A stretch of 64,000 nt of DNA from positions 42,556 through 106,555 of the forward strand of contig NZ_JAFRSC010000025.1 of assembly GCF_017427765.1 (NCBI RefSeq), given 5' to 3'. This DNA comes from Methanobrevibacter sp. (GTDB taxonomy: Archaea; Methanobacteriota; Methanobacteria; Methanobacteriales; Methanobacteriaceae). The notes below the pieces were generated by a model. That model did no database searches, had not been told where the DNA came from, and was given only the letters and a program-made list of their open reading frames with translations. Below, one piece after another: positions 49,782 to 62,229 of this stretch. Positions within the stretch are counted from its first letter, which is position 1, and every line of letters begins with the position of its first letter. The translations under genes were made by a program, and so were the position numbers.

Positions 49782-50648
49782 TTATTTCTCTAACAATTCT
49801 TTTTCTATTTGTCTAAATGCTTTTTTTGCCTCTGGAATGGGGAATAACGGATAAATATGGAATTGGTCTTTGCCTGTGATTAATTTTACATTTACGTTGC
49901 TTTTTTTAAGTTTTTCTACATATTTTACAATGTCTTTATAAAATATTTCATCAGTTCCGGCAAATATCAGTGTTTTTGCAAGTCCGTCATTGTCTCCAAA
50001 AATCGGACTGACTCTGTAATCTTTGGTATCCAGATTTCCGGCCCAGCTTTTTCCAATTTCTTTTAAACCGATTTCACCTAAAATAGGATCATTTTCACTG
50101 TCAAATGGAGTGTTGCCCATTGAAATATCTACCCATGGTGAAAATACTATAATGTGGTCTGGTTGAGCTAAATCAGTTGTTTTTAGGTATTGTGCAAATG
50201 ACAATACAAATCCTCCGCCTGCTGAGTCACCCATTAATGTGATGTTTTTATTGCCTTCAAGTGCATGTTCGTATAATTGCGTGATGGCCTCAAAAGTTTC
50301 TTGCCATTTATGCAAAGGAGCGAGTCCGTAAACAGGTGCAAGTACAAATGCATCTAATTTTCGTGATAGCTTCATGCAATATAAATGGTGTTGATAGTTA
50401 ATTTCGTTTACATATGCTCCGCCATGTATGTATAGTACAATGTTTTTTGATTTTTCACTATTTCCATAGGTGAAAACCTGCATTCCATTAAAATCAAAAC
50501 TTCTGAAAATGCTTTTTATGGATTTATTCGGCTGATGTGATTTTTTGGATAAAAATTCATCAACTTCCTCTTTGGAGTCCATATATTTCGGTTTTGTAAA
50601 TTTCAAAATTAACTTGGCAATTCTTGAAATAACTGAAGGGTTTGTCAT
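49782..50648 (-). CDS. Alpha/beta hydrolase (hormone-sensitive lipase type)
   Basis: A 288-aa esterase-like protein: oxyanion-hole HGGAY near 75-79, nucleophile GDSAGGG near 142-148, then the catalytic Asp (AGTDEIFY) and His (KDQFHIYPLF). Family of carboxylesterases/acetyl hydrolases. Convergent with the Ig-domain gene, 6 bp apart. No signal peptide. Substrate unknown; in gut methanogens a feruloyl or acetyl esterase role is sometimes proposed. Confidence 0.88.
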   Translation of the reverse strand: MTNPSVISRIAKLILKFTKPKYMDSKEEVDEFLSKKSHQPNKSIKSIFRSFDFNGMQVFTYGNSEKSKNIVLYIHGGAYVNEINYQHHLYCMKLSRKLDAFVLAPVYGLAPLHKWQETFEAITQLYEHALEGNKNITLMGDSAGGGFVLSFAQYLKTTDLAQPDHIIVFSPWVDISMGNTPFDSENDPILGEIGLKEIGKSWAGNLDTKDYRVSPIFGDNDGLAKTLIFAGTDEIFYKDIVKYVEKLKKSNVNVKLITGKDQFHIYPLFPIPEAKKAFRQIEKELLEK

Positions 50649-50831
50649 ACTATCTGAATTTTATTGATTTTCTTTTTGAATGAAAATAGTTTGTAAATAA
50701 TAGTATTTATATTGTTTTTTTGTCCGTACAATCAACATTTTGCATTCAAAAATGTAAAATTATTCTAAAAAGTTAATATAGTTGTTTTTAAAGAGTATTA
50801 TTATAATGCTAATGATTATTTTCTGAGGGAA

Positions 50832-52733
50832 ATGATGAAATCAAAACTAAAAAAAATATTTATACCGTTTATTTTAATGTTAATTTTTAATTTAGGTGTG
50901 TATTACTTAGGCATTGGAAAAAGTTTTGGTTTAGGTTATTCACCTCATGTGGGAGTTTTATTAATTTCCGGATTATTATTAGGGCCTTATGGAGCTATTG
51001 GTTCTGTATTTGGAAATTTTTTATGTGATTTAATTAGGGGATACGGTTTAATAGTTGCGGTTCCTTCAGCAATTATCGGATTTGGAATTTCTTATTTGGC
51101 CTATAAGTTATGGTATGAAAAAATAATGAATATTCCCATTACAAAACCCAGATTAAATGATACTTCCCATATCCTATTGTTTTTTGCAATAATACTCATA
51201 TGTTCAACATTATATGCAGTTATGCATCAGAAGCTAATTTATTTAACAATTCCAAATATTGCTGATATAACTGATGCTATTGGTATGGGATATTTCTTAA
51301 ACTTTATAAATTCATCTTTTATTTTTGGAATTATTGGAATATGGCTTTCAAAAAAGTTTAATTTTTATCATGTTCCTGAAAAATCAAAAAAAAAATTAAA
51401 TAAGAAGTTATATTCTGTTTTGGGGTGGGTGTTGATTGTTTCAACTTTGGTTGTTCTCATCACTGGTTATACTTTTAAATTGGATAGCATTATTGTACTT
51501 GCAGAGTTGATATTCCTCATTGTGCTGTTATTTGCATATTTGACAAAACCATTCACGTCAGATATTTTAGAGATATCTTCTAATTCAATCCCCGAATCAG
51601 TTATGCAGAGATTTTTTATAATGATTTTGATTTTAGCCATTTTTGGGTTTATAATATCATCTGATGAAGTATTAATTGCTGTTGTGGACTATTATGTTCC
51701 TTTGGAGTTGGAAGATATTGCAATATCAATGCTGTTAATAATTGACGTTGTCTTATTGATATTTTTAATTCCATCTCTTTCGGTTTTAAGATACATTGAA
51801 AATAGGGTAATCAATCCCCTAACTTCATTTTCCCAGATTGAAAATTTTATTCATGAAAATCAAAAAATCGAAACGGAAGGTCTATTGGACATTTACTCTC
51901 CCTATATGGAAGATGATGATGAAATAGGAACTCTTGCTCGAAGTTACACTAATTTAATCAATCACAATAATAGTTATATTGAAAATATTCGCGAAATTGA
52001 AGGTGAAAAGGAGCGTATCAAGGCAGAACTTGATATAGCCACAAGAATTCAACAGGCTAATCTTCCGACCGAAGCCATTGATAAAAAACAGTTTAAGGTT
52101 AATGGATATTCTCGTCCTGCAAAAGAAGTCGGTGGAGACTTTTTTGACTATTATAAGTTAGATGAAGATAATTTGGCTCTTGTAATTGGTGATGCTTCAG
52201 GTAAAGGTGTTCCTGCAGCACTTCTGGCAACAATTACTCAGGTTATTATAAAACAACTGCTTCGCCACGAAAAGGATCCGTCTAAAGTATTGTTTGAATT
52301 AAATAATCAGATATGTGAGAATAATTCTGAGGTAATGTTTATCACATTATGGCTTGGAATCTATAATAAGGCCACACATACATTAACATTTTCAAATGCG
52401 GGCCATAATCCTCCATTAATTAAACACAATAATAAATTTGAATATTTAATGGTTGATGAAGGTATTGTATTGGGAATCTTGGAAGATTTTGAGTTTAAAA
52501 AGGATGAAATTAAATTGAAGGATGCTGTAGTGGTTTATACTGACGGAATAACTGATGCAAATAATAAAAACGATGAAATGTTTGGTGAAGAAAGGCTTAT
52601 AAATTTCTTCAATAATTTTAAAAGTGATTCTGACCCTATATTGCCGTTGCTAGATGATATTAATGATTATATTGGGGATTGTGAACAGTTTGATGATATG
52701 ACATTATTGTATCTAAAAATTAAAGATGATTAG
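50832..52733 (+). CDS. Integral-membrane SpoIIE-type PP2C phosphatase
   Basis: A 633-aa sensor phosphatase. Residues 1-190 hold five or six membrane segments (GYSPHVGVLLISGLLLGPYG) resembling MASE1-type sensors, followed by about four more up to 320, a HAMP-like stretch (VINPLTSFSQIENFI, DEIGTLARSYTNLI) with coiled coil, then the SpoIIE phosphatase from about 405: EVGGDFFDYY, VIGDASGKGVPAALL, YTDGITDANN and DDMTLLYL contain the metal-binding Asp residues. In bacteria such enzymes act on anti-sigma antagonists; archaea lack sigma factors, so the target is unknown. Two ATGs in tandem; 50835 has better spacing to GAGG. Confidence 0.88.
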   Translation: MMKSKLKKIFIPFILMLIFNLGVYYLGIGKSFGLGYSPHVGVLLISGLLLGPYGAIGSVFGNFLCDLIRGYGLIVAVPSAIIGFGISYLAYKLWYEKIMNIPITKPRLNDTSHILLFFAIILICSTLYAVMHQKLIYLTIPNIADITDAIGMGYFLNFINSSFIFGIIGIWLSKKFNFYHVPEKSKKKLNKKLYSVLGWVLIVSTLVVLITGYTFKLDSIIVLAELIFLIVLLFAYLTKPFTSDILEISSNSIPESVMQRFFIMILILAIFGFIISSDEVLIAVVDYYVPLELEDIAISMLLIIDVVLLIFLIPSLSVLRYIENRVINPLTSFSQIENFIHENQKIETEGLLDIYSPYMEDDDEIGTLARSYTNLINHNNSYIENIREIEGEKERIKAELDIATRIQQANLPTEAIDKKQFKVNGYSRPAKEVGGDFFDYYKLDEDNLALVIGDASGKGVPAALLATITQVIIKQLLRHEKDPSKVLFELNNQICENNSEVMFITLWLGIYNKATHTLTFSNAGHNPPLIKHNNKFEYLMVDEGIVLGILEDFEFKKDEIKLKDAVVVYTDGITDANNKNDEMFGEERLINFFNNFKSDSDPILPLLDDINDYIGDCEQFDDMTLLYLKIKDD

Positions 52734-52832
52734 GGCTGTTTTTTAAATTTCTGTGCAATCTCTGGTTTAAAAGAAGTCTTCGTATTCATGCACAATTAAT
52801 ATAAAAAAAGTAAAATAATGGAATAAACTTAA

Positions 52833-55691
<2,859 letters not shown>

Positions 55692-55698
55692 ATCACCA

Positions 55699-56511
55699 TT
55701 ATAAGATTGTTTTTTGAGGAATTTCAGGAACTTTACTTTTGTGTTCGCTCCTTTTTATTTTTCCAATAATCATATCAACATCATCTGCTGAAATGCTTAA
55801 CTTTTCAGCTATTTCAGTATTTTTCATATCTTTTTCAGTGTAAAGATAAAGAATTTGATCAAGCAAATCATAAGACATTCCGATTTCCGCTTCATCAGTC
55901 TGGTTTTCCCAGAGTCCTGCACGAGGCGGTTTTTTGATGATTTCAGGAGGAATATCCAAATGTTCACTTAACATATAAACTTCAGTTTTGTACAAATCTC
56001 CAATTGGCTCCATATCACATGCACCATCCCCATGTTTTGTAAAATAACCAATCAGGATTTCGCTTCTATTTCCGGTTCCGCTAACCAGGTAGTTTTTCTG
56101 ATTTGCATAATAATAAATGATTGACATTCTGATTCTGGCTTTAAGGTTTCCAATAGCTAAATCATTTTCTTCAAGATTTGTCATCATTAAAAATTCATTT
56201 AAAATGCTGTCAATAGCTATTTCAGTATAATCGATGCCAAGAATCTTTGCTATTTCAATTCCATGAATTTTATCTTCAGTCGGTGTTGTAGCGGATGGCA
56301 TTATAATTCCAAACACGTTTTTTTTTCCAACGGCTTTGCAAGCTAAATAGGCTATAAGTGTTGAATCGATTCCTCCACTCAAACCTACAACAATTCCATC
56401 AGTTTTTGATTCGTTAACTTTTGATTTCATGAATTCAGTGATGTCTGATTCTGTTTTTTCTAAGTCAATTTTTGGAATTTCACTAATGATTTCACCAACA
56501 TAATCATTCAT
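55699..56511 (-). CDS. nadE: NH3-dependent NAD+ synthase
   Basis: A 270-aa NAD synthetase without a glutaminase domain, making NAD+ from deamido-NAD+. P-loop-like [10 protein letters not shown] near residues 43-52, SGTGNRSE and the [20 protein letters not shown] motif confirm it. First gene of the nadE-leuS pair, divergent from the NTF2-like gene. Confidence 0.96.
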   Translation of the reverse strand: MNDYVGEIISEIPKIDLEKTESDITEFMKSKVNESKTDGIVVGLSGGIDSTLIAYLACKAVGKKNVFGIIMPSATTPTEDKIHGIEIAKILGIDYTEIAIDSILNEFLMMTNLEENDLAIGNLKARIRMSIIYYYANQKNYLVSGTGNRSEILIGYFTKHGDGACDMEPIGDLYKTEVYMLSEHLDIPPEIIKKPPRAGLWENQTDEAEIGMSYDLLDQILYLYTEKDMKNTEIAEKLSISADDVDMIIGKIKRSEHKSKVPEIPQKTIL

Positions 56512-56551
56512 ACAATAACTAATATGTATTTATTAATTTATATATTATATT

Positions 56552-56947
56552 ATGTCTGATGTAGAAATCGTTTGCGAAAAATCATTTTCAAGTGTTGATA
56601 ATGTGATAATTAATAGGTTTGTTGAGTTTCAGCAGGCACTAATTGATAAAAATGAAGACAAATTGAATGAAATTATTTTGGATGACTATGAATTGGTTCA
56701 CATGTCCGGCAAAAAACAATCAAAATCAGAGTTCATTGGTGAAGTAATGGATGGGACTTTAAATTATTTTAAATCTGAAATTTCAGAGCCCACTATACTT
56801 TGGGATGATGATGAAAACGCTTCCATGATAGCTGACGTAACCTTAACAGCTAAAGTATATGGTATCAATGGAAAATGGACTTTAAATACGGTTGCCAGCT
56901 TTGTAAAAATTAATGATACATGGTATTTTGGAAAGTGGGATAATTAG
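56552..56947 (+). CDS. NTF2-like (SnoaL/DUF4440-type) protein
   Basis: A 131-aa cone-shaped fold protein: an N-terminal helix (INRFVEFQQALIDKNEDKLN), then alternating strands ending FVKINDTWYFGKW, a classic DUF4440/SnoaL closure. Soluble, no signal. Its ATG follows an AT-rich promoter with no clear ribosome site, so a leaderless mRNA is possible. Ligand unknown. Confidence 0.75.
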   Translation: MSDVEIVCEKSFSSVDNVIINRFVEFQQALIDKNEDKLNEIILDDYELVHMSGKKQSKSEFIGEVMDGTLNYFKSEISEPTILWDDDENASMIADVTLTAKVYGINGKWTLNTVASFVKINDTWYFGKWDN

Positions 56948-57047
56948 TCATTTCAAATTCATTGAAAATTAAAAAAAGTTAATTTGTTAGGTAAAATCAA
57001 TCACCTAACGCATTTTTAAAATTAATATATTTTTGGCTTTATGTTGT

Positions 57048-57452
57048 CTATTTGCTTATTACTTCAGCAATTACTTTTTCATCAGGAGCGTCAATTTGTA
57101 CGAACTGATTGTTATTTGAGTATACAAAAATGAAGCGTCCGTCTTTTTCTTGGTAAAGACATGGAGTATCTGAAATATTTTTCATTACTGAACCGCCACT
57201 TGGGGTTAAAGTAATTTCTTTTTCAGGTAAAAAGGTATCTACAGTAATGTTTTTGTCACCATTCACCATTACAACACGGTTATATGTACAGTCGACATCA
57301 AAAAATTTAGTTGTTTGATTAACAACACTTAGTGAGTCGTCAAGTTTATATCCGTCTGGTATATTAATATTACTTTCAGCAACTACCATTCCGATTGAGG
57401 CAATAACTGCAGCCAATATTAAACATGTTAATAATATTTTTTTATTATTCAT
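57048..57452 (-). CDS. Small secreted protein
   Basis: A 134-aa protein with a signal peptide (KKILLTCLILAAVIASIGMV, cleavage after VVAES or VVA). The mature part is beta-rich (SLSVVNQTTKFFDVDCTYNR, RFIFVYSNNNQFVQI) with two cysteines. Ribosome site TTGGTGAAAAT. No anchor. Function unknown. Confidence 0.75.
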   Translation of the reverse strand: MNNKKILLTCLILAAVIASIGMVVAESNINIPDGYKLDDSLSVVNQTTKFFDVDCTYNRVVMVNGDKNITVDTFLPEKEITLTPSGGSVMKNISDTPCLYQEKDGRFIFVYSNNNQFVQIDAPDEKVIAEVISK

Positions 57453-57677
57453 ATTTTCACCAATTTTAACAATAATTATATTGTCATTTAATTAGTTGTT
57501 AAGAATGTATTAAATGGTTTAGGTTTTATTGGCTTTTTGAATGAGACTAATGTATATGATTCAGTTTTTGATGCTCAACGAAGTTGCTTGTCTAGTCGAA
57601 AATCATATAGTAAATTCTCATGAGGAATCTTGTTTATTTAAATATTATTTTAAATAAACTTTAAATTAGGTGAGATT

Positions 57678-60600
57678 ATGGGATTTTTGGATAGAATTTT
57701 CAAAAAATCTAATTCAGATAAAGAAGAGGTAAAAAACAGTAAAGATAGTTCTCATGATGTTTCAATTAAAAAAGAACCGGTTATATTGGATTTTAGTGAA
57801 CTTGACAATTTAATCCATTCAAAACGTGAAATTAATATAAATTCTGACATTTTTTTGAGCAATTTTGAGTTAAACAGGTTTTCAGAAGGAATTTTAATCG
57901 ATGTCGACGGTATCGTAATCGACGGAAACAACAATTCCATATCTTCAGGCCATAAATCCCGTATTTTCAACATCACCGCTAAAAACGTTATCATAAAAAA
58001 CCTTAATTTTAATAATGCAATGCACGCTGAATTGGGTGCAGCAATTTATGTTCAAAAGGGTGCTTCATGCATAATTGAAAACTGTAGCTTTAAAAATAAT
58101 GTCGCATATACTGGTGGAGCTATTTTAAATTTAGGAAATCTTTTGATTAAAGGCTCCAAATTCAATTCCAATACTTCTGAGTTTTCCGGTGGAGCCATTA
58201 CCAATATGGCTGAATTAAATATTGAGGACTCTCAGTTTGGTTCAAATAAGTCTATGGGTGGTGGAGCCATCCAAAACCATTATGATGCAATCTTAAAAGT
58301 TTCAGACTCGGAATTTTCATTTAATAAAGGCGATCAGGGCGGAGCAATTTTCACTTTATCTAAATTTGAAGTCACTAAAACAAGATTCAATGCTAATGAT
58401 GCAAAGTATGGTGGAGGAGCAATAAATTCGTCTGAAAAATCTTCATCATTGATTATTGACTGTAAATTTACAGAACATGAAGCTATGGACGGCGGAGCAA
58501 TTCTGAATATGAATGAAACCACTATTCGCAGTTGCAAATTCGAGGAAAATCACTCCCTAATCGGTGGGGGCTGTGTTCATAATTTAAATATTCTAAATGT
58601 TGAGGATTGTGAATTCCTATCTAACAAATCTGATACTGATGCAGGTGCAATTTATAATAATAACGGTGCAAATTTAAATTTAAAGAATTCTAAATTTCTT
58701 TATAATTCTGCAGTTAAACAGGGTGGAGCTTTAATTTTATTGGATTCCACATCAGATATTTCAAATATCGAATTCAAATTCAATGGTGCAAATCTTGGAG
58801 GGGCTGTATTAAATTTCGGTAAAACAAAAATTCATGATTCATTGTTTGAGGCCAACAATGCCGGCAGCGGTTCGGGCATTAATAATCATGGTTCGGCTGC
58901 ATTGGAAATTTCTAAAACGGAATTTATTAAAAATTCTTTAAAATCCAATGGGGATGTAATTACCAATGATTCGGATATTAAATTTATGAACTGTAAATTT
59001 TCACAAAATGAAACAGAATCTGTTATTATTTCAAATCAAAACACTATGCTTTGTGTCGATTCTGTTTTTGAAGATAATTCATCAAAATTAATCATTGATA
59101 ATCAAATGGATTCCACAGTAAAGATATTGGGTGGAAAAATTATAAACAATCGTTTGGATGTATCCGCAATTTGCAATTCTGGCGATAGATGTCTTCTGGA
59201 TAAAACATTATTTGAAAACAATTCTTCAAAGGAAGACAATTGCAGTGATATTTACAATAAGACTAGTTTATACATCCAAAATCCTAAATTTAAAGATTCA
59301 ACAGTTACAATTTTTAACGAGGGGCATATTGATGCTTCCAGTGTTTTTTGTGATGATTTAATGCCTCATATTGATGATCATGGAACAGTAGATTGTATTC
59401 ACAAAGAGCAAGTGCTTGAATTCGGTTTCTTGGAGTTGGACAATTTAATCCACCAAACTGAGGGAAAAATTATTTTAGAAAATGACATATCGATTGGAAG
59501 CCATGAGTTGTCTTTTTATGAAGGCGGAATCGATTTAGACATCGATGATTTGGTCATTGACGGACAGGGAAGGTCTATTGATGGGGCTTCAAAATCACGG
59601 ATTTTCAATGTTTGTGCCAAAAACATTACCCTAAAAAATATAGTTTTTAAAAATGGGCGTTTATTTAATTATAATGAAGAAGGGTCAACTGGCGGAGGAG
59701 CAATCAAAGTTTCAAAAGGCGCTTCTCTAATAATTGAGGAATGTAAATTTGAGGGCAATGATGCCGATGATAAGGGAGGTGTTATCTTAAATAACGGAAA
59801 ATTGGATGTGTTAAATTCAATATTTGAGAATAACAATTCCAAAACTTATGGTGGGGCAATATTTAACCATGATACTCTTAAATTGGAGAATTGTAAATTT
59901 AATAATAATAACTCAGAAATGGCCGGCGCCATATTCAATAACGGACAACTGTATCTTGAGGATAATCAGTTCACAGATAACAAATCAAACATTTCCCAGC
60001 CGATATTTAACAATGATTCACTTCAAACCGCTAATGACTTAAGCGATTTGGTTTATAATGTAGGTGAATTAAATAAGGTACCGGGTAATATTGAATCATT
60101 TGCATATCTGGATGCACAAATCAGACAAAACAGTGAATTGAAATTAAATTGCGATATTAAGTTTGACAATAAATCCGATTATGAACTTAGAAAAGGTATT
60201 GAAATTACAAGGGACCTAATTCTTGATGGTAATGGTCATTTTATTGATGGAGATGATTTTTCATCACTATTTTCTATAATTAATGATAAAATTAATGTTA
60301 TTCTTAAAAATATTACATTTAAAAACGCATATTCTGCAACAAAATCCATTATTGTAAATAAAGCATCACTCACCTTGGAAAACTGCAAATTCATTAACAA
60401 TAAAACATTTGCTGGTCTGATAAGTAATGAGAATTCTTTAAAAATCATTGGATCAACACTTTCGGCCAATTTCAGCGATAAAAATTCTTTAATAAGAAAC
60501 TTTAAAGAAGTTGAAATAAATGATTCCAGTTTTATTATCAATTCTTCAAGATGTTCGGGCACTGTATTGTCGAGCGATATTCCAAAAATTGATGAGAATT

Positions 60601-61433
60601 TAAAATATTCATCCAAAGCATCAGTCATGAACTCTTGTTTTGACAGTAACTATTCGTTTGATTCCGGTGGCGCAATATCAAATGGAGGCTGGTCAATTTT
60701 AAATATTGAAAATACAATTTTTATTAATAATCGGGTTTATAATATTGCGGGAGCCATTCATAATAGTGGTGAATTAAAGTTAAAAGATTCTTTATTTGAT
60801 AATAATCATGCAAGATATGCCGGAGCTATTAATTCAGGCCATTACGGTAACTTAAACATATCAAACACTAAATTCAGAAATAATTCATCAAAGAATGGCG
60901 GAGCTATTTACAATGGTGGTGAATTCATATTAAAAGATTCTTTATTTGAAAATAATAATGCACATGAGGGTGGTGGAGCATTATCCGCCAAGCATGCTGG
61001 TTTAATTGTGATTTCAAACACAGAATTTATTAGGAATTTTACAGAAGGCTATGGGGGGGCAATTGTCATTCAGGAAGGAGCCGATAAGTTTAGTGTTGAC
61101 AGTTCAGTTAAAGGAGTCAAAGTAGCTAATTATACAAAGGTAAATATTTCTGATTCTAAATTTGAAAATAACTCTTCTAAAAATAACGGTGGAGCAGTCA
61201 ATGCTCAAAATAATGTAATGCTGGAGATATCTAATAGTGAATTTATTGAAAATGAATCTGATGATTTCGGAGGAGCTGTTAGTAGTTTTGGCAGTTTAAA
61301 AGTAACAGATTCTAAATTCAGTGCAAATAAGGCCAGTAATGATGCTGGTGCTATAATAACTTCTAGTGAAGTTACAGCTGAGGGATGTGAATTTAGTGAT
61401 AACAGTCCAAATGATATCAAACGGGGATTATAA
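57678..61433 (+). CDS. Giant parallel beta-helix (adhesin-like) protein without signal peptide
   Basis: 1251 aa. Repeated pectate-lyase-like turns (GGAIxNxGxLxIxxSxFxxN) fill most of the chain. Three homologous entry modules, each an LD-containing helix, a DI strand and an IDGxGxxI segment, start near residues 34, 578 and 803, so the protein appears to be three beta-helix blocks. The N-terminus is MGFLDRIFKKSNSDKEEVKN: charged, with no signal peptide or membrane segment, and there is no C-terminal anchor. GGTGAGATT precedes the ATG, and no upstream in-frame extension exists. Relatives in Methanobrevibacter are normally secreted, so location is an open question. Confidence 0.88.
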   Translation: MGFLDRIFKKSNSDKEEVKNSKDSSHDVSIKKEPVILDFSELDNLIHSKREININSDIFLSNFELNRFSEGILIDVDGIVIDGNNNSISSGHKSRIFNITAKNVIIKNLNFNNAMHAELGAAIYVQKGASCIIENCSFKNNVAYTGGAILNLGNLLIKGSKFNSNTSEFSGGAITNMAELNIEDSQFGSNKSMGGGAIQNHYDAILKVSDSEFSFNKGDQGGAIFTLSKFEVTKTRFNANDAKYGGGAINSSEKSSSLIIDCKFTEHEAMDGGAILNMNETTIRSCKFEENHSLIGGGCVHNLNILNVEDCEFLSNKSDTDAGAIYNNNGANLNLKNSKFLYNSAVKQGGALILLDSTSDISNIEFKFNGANLGGAVLNFGKTKIHDSLFEANNAGSGSGINNHGSAALEISKTEFIKNSLKSNGDVITNDSDIKFMNCKFSQNETESVIISNQNTMLCVDSVFEDNSSKLIIDNQMDSTVKILGGKIINNRLDVSAICNSGDRCLLDKTLFENNSSKEDNCSDIYNKTSLYIQNPKFKDSTVTIFNEGHIDASSVFCDDLMPHIDDHGTVDCIHKEQVLEFGFLELDNLIHQTEGKIILENDISIGSHELSFYEGGIDLDIDDLVIDGQGRSIDGASKSRIFNVCAKNITLKNIVFKNGRLFNYNEEGSTGGGAIKVSKGASLIIEECKFEGNDADDKGGVILNNGKLDVLNSIFENNNSKTYGGAIFNHDTLKLENCKFNNNNSEMAGAIFNNGQLYLEDNQFTDNKSNISQPIFNNDSLQTANDLSDLVYNVGELNKVPGNIESFAYLDAQIRQNSELKLNCDIKFDNKSDYELRKGIEITRDLILDGNGHFIDGDDFSSLFSIINDKINVILKNITFKNAYSATKSIIVNKASLTLENCKFINNKTFAGLISNENSLKIIGSTLSANFSDKNSLIRNFKEVEINDSSFIINSSRCSGTVLSSDIPKIDENLKYSSKASVMNSCFDSNYSFDSGGAISNGGWSILNIENTIFINNRVYNIAGAIHNSGELKLKDSLFDNNHARYAGAINSGHYGNLNISNTKFRNNSSKNGGAIYNGGEFILKDSLFENNNAHEGGGALSAKHAGLIVISNTEFIRNFTEGYGGAIVIQEGADKFSVDSSVKGVKVANYTKVNISDSKFENNSSKNNGGAVNAQNNVMLEISNSEFIENESDDFGGAVSSFGSLKVTDSKFSANKASNDAGAIITSSEVTAEGCEFSDNSPNDIKRGL

Positions 61434-61466
61434 GTATTATGCTAATTAACAATAAATGGTGATAAA

Positions 61467-61718
61467 ATGGGTTTATTCGATAGATTTAAAAAGAATGAAG
61501 CAAAAGAAGAATCCAATGGGGGTTCTCTAACAGATAAACAGGATACTGCAATAAAATGGATTTTGAATTATTTGATGAGTCCAAATCCTACTTTGGTGCA
61601 GATTGACATGGCTATTGTAGGCGCGCAGATGTTATGCGATGATCCGTCTTTTACCATGCCTATTAATTTAGGTCCGGAATTAGGTTCTGTATCTGCTGTG
61701 AATTGCTTGATATGTTAA
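61467..61718 (+). CDS. Small protein sharing the MGxxDRxxKK N-terminus; 3' end possibly frameshifted
   Basis: 83 aa, starting MGLFDRFKKNEAKEES, the same opening as the beta-helix protein 34 bp upstream; ribosome site GGTGATAAA. The rest is helical (QDTAIKWILNYLMSPNPTLV). The end VNCLIC is odd: one base shift at about 61699 would give ELLDMLNGAKKQFF to a stop at 61742-61744, a more natural amphipathic ending. Function unknown. Confidence 0.6.
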   Translation: MGLFDRFKKNEAKEESNGGSLTDKQDTAIKWILNYLMSPNPTLVQIDMAIVGAQMLCDDPSFTMPINLGPELGSVSAVNCLIC

Positions 61719-61830
61719 ATGGCGCTAAAAAACAGTTCTTTTAATAGTTTGCTGATTGGAAGTCTATTAACTTCCAATTTTCTTTTTTAAGTAAAAAATA
61801 AATAAAATATAAAAAAATTAATAGTTTTCA

Positions 61831-62040
61831 TTATCTTGGTAATAATGTCATTTTTCCAGGAACCAAATGAACTCCATATACCTTATTGCATTTTTTACAC
61901 ATAACGACCTGTTCTGTGTAGCCTTTCTCTTTTGCAAGAAGTGCACCTTCTTTAAAAGTTATGGTGGTATTGCAATTAGGGCATGTTGCTTTAGCGCCCA
62001 TTAAACCGTCCATTAAATCATCGCCTCTTCCTATAAACAT
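61831..62040 (-). CDS. Small zinc-ribbon protein, 69 aa
   Basis: Starts at ATG 62040 behind GGGAGGTGAAAAA (an in-frame ATG at 62058 precedes this site). CPNC near residue 21 and CKKC near 47 form a Cys4 ribbon with beta strands between. Family of small archaeal Zn-ribbon proteins of unknown function. Isolated gene. Confidence 0.72.
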   Translation of the reverse strand: MFIGRGDDLMDGLMGAKATCPNCNTTITFKEGALLAKEKGYTEQVVMCKKCNKVYGVHLVPGKMTLLPR

Positions 62041-62165
62041 TTTTTCACCTCCCATCAAATTATTAAAATTTAATTCAAGATAATCTTTAAAATACCTATT
62101 TAAAATTTTTCATAATTAAAAATATACCAATCATTATTTAAATAATTGCTTTTTTTTACTTAAAA

Positions 62166-62220
62166 ATGCGAGAATACCTCATCTTCTTAAGTTGAGGATG
62201 AATTGCAAGTTTAGGGGTAC
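62166..62220. repeat. Palindromic repeat, IS605-end-like (copy B)
   Basis: GCGAGAATACCTCATCTT, a loop, AAGTTGAGGATGAATTGCAA: a hairpin (CCTCATCTT/AAGTTGAGG, one mismatch) with the same flanks as the copy at 63786. Located between the Zn-ribbon gene and the vapC stop. Confidence 0.45.
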
Positions 62221-62229
62221 TTTCGTTTT

